Origin: Chloranthus sessilifolius
Lineage: Eukaryota; Streptophyta; Magnoliopsida; Chloranthales; Chloranthaceae
Length of the DNA stretch: 64,000 nucleotides
Reading direction: 5' to 3'
NCBI GenBank assembly: GCA_021018995.1
Contig: CM037585.1
Location: 64,048,646-64,112,645, forward strand
The notes beneath the pieces are model-generated. The model was not told the origin of the DNA. It saw nothing but the letters and a program-made list of their open reading frames with translations, and ran no database searches. This document shows positions 55,270 to 64,000 of the stretch, in pieces. The position numbers and the translations under genes were made by a program. Positions within the stretch are counted from its first letter, which is position 1, and the number at the start of each line of letters is the position of its first letter.

Positions 55270-56490
55270 ATGCCTCCGCGACGGGGAAGACTGAGGACCA
55301 TAAATACTAGAGACAACACAAATGGTGAAGGGTTAGTCTCGGGATAAAACAAAATCCCTGTGAACAACAACAACAATGTATCTGGAGCAGGGAACAACCT
55401 TAGAAATGTTCCCAGAGAAAACACCACTCATTAGCTGCTTGAAACCATGGTGAACACCATGGCAGTCTTGGCTGAAAGAAGTCAACCATCCAGTTTCCAA
55501 GACTTTCAGAGATTGAGACCTTCAAGTTTTTATGGGCAAGCCGACCCCATGGAAGCCGAGAAATGGTTAAATCAAATCGAGAAGGTGCTTCAAAGTGTCC
55601 ACTATATAGAGGAAGAGAAGGTGAGTTGGGCTTCATTCCAACTCGAGGGTGAACCGGACCCTTGGTGGAAATCGGTTGAGAGGACCCGAGGGCCAGGGAC
55701 ATCTTGGACTTAGGCTGAATTCACTTGAGTATTTAATGAAAAATATTTTCCGGCACCGGAGAGACGACAGTTAGAAATACAGTTTGCAAATTTGGTGCAA
55801 GGGCAGATGAGTGAGCGAGAATATGAGATGGAATTCACTCGTCTATCCCGGTTTTCCCCAGCATTAGTGGCCACTGAGTTGATGAAGACCCATAAATTTG
55901 AACATGGCTTGAAGCCGGTAATTAAGAGAGAATATCTCTATTTGAGGCAACAACATACGACCGAGTAGTAAGGTTGATCCTTATCGCTAAGAAGGATGTC
56001 GATAGTATGTGGAAAAGACTAGATGAGTAGAATAGAAGCAGAAAGACTCAATCTTAAGCTGCGAGCTCAGAACAGGCCAGCAAGAGGCCGAAGTACTTGA
56101 TACCACAATCACCTAAGCCTACTCCCACGATATCTTCAAGGCCACTATACTCTGCGGCCTTACCCCCGAGACCTCCAAGGCCTTTCTATACATCGAGCCC
56201 TACAACAATGGATGGGTCGAAGGTACAACCAACCACTCATATTGCTTCCTTCGCACCAATAGAATCATGTGTGAAGTGCAGGAAGGCACACAAAACCAAA
56301 GACTATTGGAGGACGAAGGGGGCTTGTTTGAAGTGCGAGAAAATGGGGCACAGGATTCGGGAATGCTCGAAAATGAAGATGGGTGCAACCGCAAAGACCG
56401 CTACTTAGAGACCTTCACGACCTACTATGCAAGGCCGAGTGTATGCGGTTTCGACACAAGACACCCAAACTAACAATGAGGTGATCCAAG
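55270..56490 (+). pseudogene. Element D gag, degenerate
   Basis: It starts MPPRRGRLRTINTRDN at 55270. The capsid block is open at 55447-55713 (RLRPSSFYGQADPMEAEKWL, EGEPDPWWKSVERT), then stops at 55713 and 55727 and a readable stretch to 55965. The nucleocapsid is open at 56097-56408: first knuckle CVKCRKAHKTKD lacks its last Cys, second is CLKCEKMGHRIREC. It continues to NNEVIQ before the donor site at 56491. Confidence 0.85.
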
Positions 56491-56671
56491 GTATAGATTC
56501 TTTTGGAATAGTTAATTTTATTTCTTTGTATTTTAGATGAAGAAGGTGCATTTGATAAAAATAGTCATTGCTATTCCATTATCTGATAATGCTAGAACAT
56601 TTGCGTACTCATCACCCAAATACTTACACATATACATGAAACTCAAGTACTATACACATGTATTTGAAAAG
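56491..56671 (+). other. Candidate intron at the gag-protease junction of D
   Basis: 181 bp, AT-rich, starting GTATAG right after the conserved ...VIQ codons and ending TTGAAAAG. The protease-like AIDIYS...RVLID follows at once. It has the same position and similar size as the 7803-7957 stretch in B. The exact acceptor is uncertain because the exon phase needs a small indel. Confidence 0.42.
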
Positions 56672-56724
56672 TGATACTGCGATAGATATCTACTCTCACA
56701 GAGCTCGAGTGTTGATAGACCCAG
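56672..56724 (+). pseudogene. Element D protease, first part
   Basis: It codes for ...ARVLIDP, the run into the catalytic Asp loop of the retropepsin, and is cut here by the inserted solo LTR. The last five bases, CCCAG, are the target duplication. Confidence 0.7.
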
Positions 56725-57670
56725 TGTTAAGACCTGAAAAGTACCACTTGTCACCCCTTAACTTAACCTTTGATTAGACCCGTAGCCACCTAATAAGTTC
56801 TTGTTAAAGTGTTTTATGTAGGTAATAGCCAGCAGTGAAATAAGGCCAGGAATCCTGCTAAGGAGCCGGTTTTAGCACCAGAAGTCCCTCAGAAGGCTGA
56901 ACTCTGAATCCAGACCTGAAATGAGCCTCGCGCAGCTGACCCAAGCTTTAGAGGATTCAAGAGAAATATGCCTCGTGCAGTCCAACTGAGCTTCCCAAGA
57001 CTCTACAACAACTTCTCGCGCAGATGAGTGACTGAAGAGCTTCAGAAGCACAAACTCGCACAGCTGTCACGCAGTCGCCGCGGGATGCAATTATCAGAAG
57101 AGAACTCCTCGCGCAGTTCTCGTGCCATTCAAGAAGAAAGGCATCCTCGCGAAGATCAATTAAGACATGGAACCTCGCGCAGTTCAGAACTCATTAAAGC
57201 CTCGTGAGGTAACTCGCGAAGTCCAGTGAAGAGAAGTGCTCGCGAAGTTCTCGCGCTATTCAAATCTGTCCTCGCGAAGATCAACCCAGCGAACGCGCAA
57301 CTACCTCACGACTGCTTGAACTCTAACCCCGCGACATCTGAGCCTTTGATGTCTACTCAACCTCGCGACTGCCTGAAGAGCAAACCAAGGCAACCTCGCG
57401 ACGGTTGAAGTTTCAATATTAAATCATCCTAGCGAAGAGCAAAAGCTACCACGCGACAAGTCTGGGAAACAATGGCTACCTAGCGAAGCTCTGAACTTCA
57501 ACGTCCATCTCTTCAGCAGAGGACCTTCAGGGAATTTCCAGCGATTAGGGCACGTACTCCCATGCTCAAATCTCTTTCACGCGCCCTAAGGTATCCAAGG
57601 ATCACTATTCGGTCATGTGGCATCTTTAAAATTAGGGTTTCCTAACCCTAATGCACCGCCACACCACTGC

Positions 57671-57678
57671 TATAAATA
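57671..57678 (+). promoter_or_regulatory. TATA box of the family E solo LTR
   Basis: TATAAATA followed about 30 bp on by a GAGAAGAGAG leader. A consensus core promoter in an LTR with no body. Confidence 0.6.
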
Positions 57679-58050
57679 CCCATACTTAGCTTAGGAGAAG
57701 AGAGCCTCTCAGGGACCATCTTTTCTTTTTATATCCTGAAATAGCTGGGAACACATCTCATTTCTTGGAGACTTGATCTGAGATCGTTTTTCTTTTCTTT
57801 TTATAGCTGTAAGTAGTTTTCTTTTTCTTTTTCCTTCTCTCCATAGTCCAGCACTTACGGGCTATGTCTTTGTATGCTTTTTGAACTAGATCAATGGAAG
57901 TTTTGTAATAGGATTTGTACTCTGTAGGATTTGTGTTTGAATGTGAGATGCTCTGTGCAAGGTTGCTGCCTTGTGATCTGCCATTGCTTTGGCTGTGTTT
58001 CAAAGCAATGGCGGATTGATTCTAAGGGCCACTCAGATCCAAGTGACCTG

Positions 58051-58508
58051 TGTGTCTGGGCTATCATGGTCCTATACAGCCTTAGCCCCACCACAGGACC
58101 CACTAGATCTGAAATCCTATTGCTTTGGTGACCATGGTGGTGGCAGCGATATTCTTGTTTTGTCTTGGACTCCGTGAGGAGAATAGCCTCTGGGATAGTC
58201 TGTGACCATTCAAGTGGACAGGTTATAGCCCTAGGGTGATTCTAATCCACCGATCCAAGATGGATCTTTCTTCTTTACACCTGAGCTTGTAGAAGCTTGG
58301 TGGGAGATTGTACAGAGGCAGACTCCCCTATATTTGTATAGATCTGCTATCAGATATTGGATCTGATCTGGTTATAGAGATTGTAGGCTTGTGACTGGAC
58401 CATTGTAGCCTCACTCAAGCAATGGACAGCTAGATCGAAGGTTGTACTCAACCTCTTGTTGGTTCTATGTGTCTGGGCTATCATGGTCCTATACAGCCTT
58501 AGCCCCAC
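58051..58508 (+). repeat. Direct repeat pair in the family E LTR
   Basis: The 41-bp phrase beginning TGTGTCTGGGCTATCATGG occurs at 58051-58091 and 58468-58508 without change, although the flanking parts of the duplicated block have diverged. A homologous pair in E' lies at 32838 and 33272. The perfect identity within a diverged duplication suggests later sequence exchange. Confidence 0.85.
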
Positions 58509-59170
58509 ACATAGAGCTTTAGAGGTTGAGGTTCCCTATGGATTCTTGAGCTGGTAGCCTGGATGAAATAGTGCCTACAATGATTAACTTGTTTTGACCC
58601 ATCCCTGGATTGTGGTTCCTCTATGGGATAGTCTGTGACCATTTGAGTGGACAGGTTATAACCTTAAGGGATTGAATCATGGCAGAGAGATGGGTTGGAT
58701 CCTTTCTCCTCAGTGGTGATAACGTAACCATTGGACAAAATTTCTATAACATCAGATCTGAATCTGAGTTACAAAGCTCCTCTGATCTAGGCTCAATAAC
58801 TTACTTCTCACCCTTTTATGTTTATTTTCCACACTCCATCCATCCTCTCAGCCCTTTCTATAGTTTAGACATTAGGTTACCTTAGAATGCCTAGAATAAG
58901 TGACCTTATACTCCCCTCCTTTTTAGGACTGCCAGATCTGTAGTCAGATCTGGAGGGACTACTAGAGACGGCTCCTTTGGAGCTGTAGATCACCTTTCCC
59001 TGTGGGACAAACTCTTACTTATCAAAACTTGCCACAATGGACCCTATATCTTACAGGTCTAGGATTTCTTAGTTGTGCTGATTCCATCCCCCGTTTTACT
59101 CTTTCTTTGATTTTTAAATTACTTTTACCACCAACCAATAAAGCAAGTACACACTCAGAATCCGCCAACA

Positions 59171-59765
59171 CCCGAGGTCTACCCACTCTTTCGTAACTCC
59201 TCAATTTGCGGCTACAAAACTGCTCATGGAGCCTGAACCCTTGGAATTTGTTCTAATAGTTTCAGTTATGACCGGGAAGTCTATGAGGACAGATACCGTG
59301 TGTCGATCAGTGGTCGCCTTTATTGAAGAGCATAAAACCAAGGTGGATCTAATCTACCTAGCTATGCAAGGATTTGATATAATCCTTTGCATGGATTGGT
59401 TATACATGCACCACGCCAATGTTGATTGTCTTCGAAAAATCGTCACTTTCTGGCCCAAGAAAGGAAAATCTTTTAAGTTCTATGGTACCCAACCGAACGT
59501 TGCACCCTTGATATTTGCCATTAGAGCCGAATGACTACTAAGCAAAGGGTGTTCGGGATACCTGACTTTCTTACAAGAGGGGAAGGAGGAAAAAGTCAAT
59601 CTTAGTGATATTCCTATCATGCGTGACTTCCCTAACGTATTTCCTGATGAACTACCTGGTTTACTGTATGATAGAGAGGTTGAATTTGCAGTGGACTTAG
59701 CTCCCGACACCGAATCGATATCGAAGGCGCCGTACCATATGGCACCAACTGAATTAAAGGAGCTG
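59171..59765 (+). pseudogene. Element D protease (second part) and pol start
   Basis: After the solo LTR the protease resumes and is open at 59226-59534: VLIVSVMTGKSMRTDTV, LAMQGFDIILCMDWLY. Then comes the pol linker MRDFPNVFPDELPGL and the first RT residues MAPTELKEL at about 59740. The sequence then switches to element H. A stop at 59532 interrupts the frame. Confidence 0.83.
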
Positions 59766-60860
59766 ATTTTGGGACTGATTAAACCTGCTTACTTTCACTA
59801 GAAGTTACACATATCCAAATTGAAATAATTTGACAGCAATCGTGATATTAAAGACATGATGTAAGGCTTCCTTTTGGACAGTTTGAACCTTACAAAGCCC
59901 CACCTTTTGAAACTGCCCTTGATACACACCATTTGAGCTTTACAAACCTAAGATTTCTTTGAAACCTTATCAAATAACCTCATCAACTTCATTTAGCCTA
60001 ACCCTCATTCTGAGAAGTCAGAAGATAAAGGGAAGGAAGCTGAAGAAAGGAGAAGTGAGTAACAATTTGACAACAAAAGAAGAATAATAATTGAAGGCAA
60101 TGATGTATCAGCAGAAGAAATGTGGCATTCCAGTCAATGCTAATTTGAAAAAAAAAAAAGAAAAAGAAAAAAAAAAAAGAAGAAGAAAAAGAGAGAAGGC
60201 ATTTCATTGGAAGTTTGAAAAAGAAAGAGAAAAAGATGGCCACTTTGGCTCTGGAAATTCAAAGAAGAAGATGAAAATATGCTGAATTAAAGAAGGTTTG
60301 TTTATCACCTCCTTACCTTGACTGACTTCTCAATTTTGAACACCATTCCACCCCTTTATTCTTGATAAATTTCACCCATAAGCCACATTACAACCCCAGT
60401 AAAGTCCTTACTGATCAATGATGGATTGAGCTGTCACATGGAGATAAGAATTTGTGTAATCTATGGTGAAAAGAGCAGTGAATTCAGAACTAAAAAGCAA
60501 TGCCTATGCTCATGCTTACAGTCCTATTTGAGGGCTGTAACTGCTCTTGAGCCGTGTGAAATAGTACAACCCTCTTACTTGCATGTTGAGTGAAAATCCT
60601 GGAGAGAGTTGGGTTTGAAATCAACTCATTGGGGTAACATCAAAGCTGGATTCTTAAATAGAAGGCAAGCTGTTCATTAATTTTTCTTGTAAATAACTTT
60701 TGACATAAATTGACTGAATGGTAACAAGAATTACAGCAGAATTTTAGTTTTGAACTGATGTTTTTCTTGAAAATCTTCTTACAACATGACTGATGCAGGT
60801 GTGAATAATCTGATTGGATGAAAGTTTCAATGTAATCGCAGTGATCTTAACCGATTTATT
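59765..60860 (+). other. Untranslated 3' region of H
   Basis: It aligns with F 47465-48560 and E' 34930-36000 (minus strand). It contains a purine-only low-complexity run, mostly A with G, at 60146-60200. No gene. Confidence 0.65.
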
Positions 60861-61035
60861 GAAGAAGTTTGTGGATACCTTCACTGAAAACCCTCAGGAG
60901 ACTTCACTCCTCCACTAGGGATCACCTAGGGGTTTAAAAGGCTTGTTGCATATGCTAAATGCAACTGTGCTCCCTACAAAAGTGACTTTTTACTTTGTTT
61001 TTAATTTTGTCTTTGCTCAGGGACTAGCAAAGCTT
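60861..61035 (+). ncRNA. Conserved 3' structured module of H
   Basis: CTAGGGATCACCTAG (60915-60929) and GTTGCAT-ATGCTAA-ATGCAAC (60945-60965), a perfect 7-bp stem that differs from F and E' by paired changes. Confidence 0.65.
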
Positions 61036-61048
61036 AGGTTTGGGGGTG
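61036..61048 (+). promoter_or_regulatory. Polypurine tract of element H
   Basis: AGGTTTGGGGGTG directly before the LTR start TGTTGAGAACTGG. Confidence 0.8.
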
Positions 61049-62857
61049 TGTTGAGAACTGGAAAATACCATTTTTCACCCCTCAACCTGAGTCTTGATAG
61101 ACCTTTGAGAGAACTAAATAAGTGTTCTAAGTGCTTGTGTTTCAGCTAACAATAAAGACAAAGCTTAACCATGAAAGCGACTTAAAAGTGCCAAAAGATG
61201 ATAATCCATGTCGATCCAAAGGAAGAAAGAGAAGGACAACCTCACATTAAAAGGTCCGAATCAAGAGGCAAAGACCTGGTCTCAACCCAGAAAAGAAGAG
61301 TGGAGCAATTCGAACAGAAAAATGCACTACAGAGTGCTTTTCGAAAAGAACCTGAACTATTCGAAAAGAACCTGAACTCTGCGAAAAGAACTAAAAACTC
61401 CAGGCTTAGTTTTCGAAGAGAACCTGAACTCTTCGAAGAGATGATTGACCTTTTCGAAAAGAAGAGAATTCCTTTCGAACAGAACCTAAACGTTGCGAAA
61501 AGAGCTTCAGAAGTTACAACACCTTGCGAAAAGTCCCCTAAACTATGCGAAATGGTATTCTGGAGATTCCCAGCTTTTACAAGGGTAATTCAGTAATCTT
61601 TTTCACGCATCCCAATGCATTTAAAAACCTAGAGACATTCCAGAAGATTCCAAGCATGAAGCGAAGGCATATTCCACCCCATGTGAGCACCCAGAGATGA
61701 ACTAACTTGGTGGGAACTTCTAGAAACTCTAACAGACTTTCAAAATGCATAACAGAATTGATGCTTATGTCGCCTGATTGGCTGAACCAGATCGAGCAAT
61801 TCTGATTGGCCAGAACAGATCTGGATCCTTGTGCTCGACTACCATTGGTTGATACAGATCTGAGCACTTCTGATTGGTTGATACACATCTGAGCTGGACT
61901 TAGGAAAAACTATAAATAGACGAACCATTTGCCCAATTTGGGGATCCAGATTTTGAGTTTCATTTCTATTCCCCCATTTCCAAATCAGATAGTTTGTCTG
62001 AAATCCCTGTAATAGCCTCACTTTTACTTACAATTGAGAGTTGTGAGATACTTCTGTAATTCAAAAGAGAGTTGTATTCAAGACTACAAATCTGAGAGCT
62101 GTTTAAGCTGTGCTCTATAATTGTAATGGTGAATTTGAAAAGGTTGCTGTAAACCGTACATTCTCAATTGGACTCATGTTAAGGGTTCCCTCTGATCTCC
62201 TTATTGCATTAGACTCCTTTAGATTTACTGTTTTTCATGCAATTTCCCTTGATTCATTAATCCTGTGAGAATTAGTGTTTGTAACCTAATCTAGTGATGC
62301 TTCTTGTTCTAAATTAAGGCTTTGGATTAAAGACTATTGGATGGTCTGTGGCCATTAAAGTGGACAGACCATAGCCATAAGCCTAAGTCTAATCCTTGAG
62401 TTAGATTTATTTTTCTTACATCTGTGCTTGTAGCCATTCTCATTGGATTTCAAGGACCAAATCAAAGTTAGATATTATTTCTCCATTTTTATAAGTTTAC
62501 ATCAAAATTCCCCAACTCAGATCTGGATCATTTAGTTTAACTTTTACTTTTATCATTTAGTTAATGTGACAAATTCAACCTCCCATCTTATGTGCTTTCT
62601 AGATAGGATAAGAGGCCAGATCTGGTAGCTCAGATCTAGAGGTTTATCTTGCATTTTAAACAAATTCTCTGTGGACGATCTTTTACTCACTTACATTTAA
62701 AACTTGCTACAATTGGCCCTGATCTTGCAGGCTAATTCACTTCTCTCTGTGCTGATATTTTTTTATTCTTTTTAATGTTCTAGATTCATTATAACTTAGT
62801 AGTTGCAAATCTGTTTTCAAAATACAAATAAATCAAGCACACTTAGAAGCAACAACA
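61049..62857 (+). repeat. Element H 3' LTR
   Basis: 1.8 kb, related to the A LTR throughout. It has a CGAAAAGAACCTGAA motif array (61300-61560), TATAAATAG at 61911, a GGTCTGT/ACAGACC inverted pair near 62341-62372, and paired CAGATCT words near 62615. It ends AGCAACAACA. Confidence 0.85.
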
Positions 62858-63120
62858 ATATTTAATATGTTTACTTCCTCTTTTATGTCGGTAAAATTAA
62901 TTAAATTTTAATACTTATAAATTTGATAGATTGACTTAATTGGCATAATATCATATTGATATTATTTATTTCTAAATCTATATAATTATAAATTTATCCT
63001 TCTACTAAGACTATAATAATATATATTATTGTTGCAAGTTATATTATTATTTATTTAAAATTAATTAAGCCTAAAAATTAAATTATATTTTTATTTTATT
63101 TAAATGAATAATAGATTGTA
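62858..63120. other. Very AT-rich DNA, no feature seen
   Basis: Nearly all A and T with short palindromic runs (TAATAATATATATTATTG). No coding frame or repeat match within the window. It may belong to the host sequence or to a decayed LTR that H entered. Confidence 0.4.
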
Positions 63121-64000
63121 CCAACATAAAGTTTCGGGTCCGAACTTGCAGCTACGAACCCGAATTCGCGGCCACGAACCCGAGCTCGGAACCATTGATG
63201 CACCTGTCCCGGTATTTTTGTCATAATGTTTTACTCCAACCTCAGATTAATGCGATTCTTGCGGCATTGGAAAGAAGACAGCGAGCTTTACAACTTTGTG
63301 TGAAATAGCCATTTCACGAATCTGACATTTTAGAAATCAAAATAGAGCAACAAGTCGGGTTTAATTTTGAATGACTCAAGGCTATTCGAATTTAATATTA
63401 TTTTTTAATTCTCATTATCAAAGTTCTTGTGTATATTATATCTTAAGGTCTTTCGATCGATGGTCATGATAAATTATAACTTAATATGTATAAATACTAT
63501 TTAATTTAATTATCTAATTATTATATATATATATATATCTCAATTTTATCGCTTCAACGCGACCTCTTCGATAATATAAAGTGTTAGAGCTTCGATGCCT
63601 TTATGAAACCGAACTCTGACTTTTACGATTATCGAAATCACACTTATAATCCTATTCTATAATTATATTGGTGTGGTATGTAAATAAATATAAATATAAG
63701 CATAGTCAAAATCTAAGTATAAATCGTTATATATGTGTGATACTTTTGTATTTGCAACTTAATCAATTTATACGAGTTAAAAATATGTTAGATCATGAGT
63801 ACGAGAGTGTATGAGATCATGCCTACGCTTGGGCGTGGTGACTCACTGAGATGGTATCGAAGCGAGGAATACACCGTATTCACATGCCTTACAACTCATG
63901 GTGGAATGGGACCCATGACGAGTCGAGTGAGTGTGAATTCAGTGTAAATTCGTATACGGTGGCATATACAGTGATCTTATCACCCCGAGTTTTAATACGA
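63121..64000 (+). repeat. Decayed Tekay-like LTR fragment
   Basis: The stretch near 63255-63360 (GGAAAGAAGACAGCG...TGTGTGAAATAGCCATTTCACGAATCTGAC) parallels 19670-19735 of the C LTR. Upstream is another CG-word cluster (CGAACCCGAATTCGCGG, 63160-63200). At 63852 TGGTATCGAAGC resembles a degraded primer site. The right border lies beyond or at this point; no gag follows in the remaining 140 bp. Confidence 0.4.

Larger units (their letters stand above)
56725..59170 (+). repeat. Solo LTR of family E inside the D protease
   Basis: It starts TGTTAAGACCTGAAAAG and ends CCGCCAACA; homologous to the E' LTR. Flanks are CCCAG on the left and CCCGAG on the right, a duplication with a one-base difference. 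It holds a CGCG motif array (56930-57490), TATAAATA (57671), an exact 41-bp direct repeat (58051 and 58468), and paired CAGATCTG words (about 58931). Confidence 0.87.
30554..59765 (+). mobile_element. Element D: Tekay-like chromovirus split by nested insertions
   Basis: The 5' LTR (30554-31306 plus 53113-55111), PBS, gag, candidate intron, protease and the start of pol are all in order once the inserted blocks F (31307-53112) and E solo LTR (56725-59170) are set aside. D is cut near 59765 by element H, losing RT, integrase and the 3' LTR. It is the outermost and therefore oldest layer of this nest. Confidence 0.87.
59765..62857 (+). mobile_element. Element H: A-like element, 5' truncated
   Basis: It starts inside the 3' untranslated region (homologous to F from about 47465: ACTGATT...TTCACTAGAAG), continues through the structured module, PPT and a complete LTR. 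No coding part is present. It truncates D. Confidence 0.82.

Noticed and set aside
63852-63863. TGGTATCGAAGC as a functional primer-binding site
   Set aside because: It resembles a decayed site after a Tekay-like LTR, but no gag follows in the remaining sequence and the LTR end is unclear, so it is mentioned only within the LTR fragment.

Overview
This window looks like repeat-rich (pericentromeric or other heterochromatic) DNA from the nuclear genome of a flowering plant, probably a eudicot. I found no host protein gene, rRNA, tRNA, CRISPR array or prokaryotic feature. Almost all 64 kb consists of Ty3/gypsy LTR retrotransposons and fragments nested in one another, plus one small MITE. Two lineages occur. 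One is Tekay/Del-type chromoviruses (tRNA-iMet-like primer sites of the TGGTATCAGAGC type, double zinc-knuckle gag, chromodomain after integrase). The other is Athila-like elements (typical RNase H/integrase, then a long additional ORF downstream of pol). Letters A-J are my own labels, and boundaries come from reading repeated copies by eye.

Layout. 1-5598: 3' part of Athila-like element A with its 3' LTR, inserted in the 5' LTR of Tekay-like element B. 5599-15615: B (5' LTR remnant, PBS, gag, candidate intron, protease, pol, chromodomain, internal promoter-like region, additional ORF, PPT, 3' LTR). 15616-16457: start of a second B unit sharing that LTR. 16458-18170: decayed Athila-like RNase H/integrase (J). 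18171-about 24150: pol-less chromovirus-like element C. 24150-28065: minus-strand Tekay-like element G with the same kind of additional ORF, plus a MITE. 28066-30553: minus-strand LTR and tail of element I. 30554-about 59765: Tekay-like element D. Its 5' LTR was split by Athila-like element F (31307-53112, perfect 5-bp target duplication ACGCC). F was in turn split by minus-strand element E' in its 5' LTR and by a solo A-type LTR in its 3' LTR (perfect duplication ACTGC). D's protease was split by a solo LTR of family E. About 59765-62857: 5'-truncated A-like element H. 62858-64000: AT-rich DNA and a decayed Tekay-like LTR fragment.

How the parts fit. Four elements from two lineages (B, G, E', F) carry a sense additional ORF between integrase and the 3' LTR, and the N-terminal parts look related. 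In B, E' and F this ORF is preceded by a promoter-like block containing an array of short CG-rich motifs. Each array matches the motif type in the same element's LTR and differs between families. This resembles an element-encoded DNA-binding or anti-silencing factor with family-specific sites (compare the VANC proteins of VANDAL transposons), and it is my main candidate for an undescribed system. Other notable signals are a covarying hairpin upstream of the terminal PPT in four Athila-like elements, a putative intron at the gag-protease junction of Tekay-like elements, and an acidic mini-ORF shared by three Tekay-like LTRs. Every long coding region is broken by stops or frameshifts, many of them single-base indels, so both decay and assembly noise must be considered.
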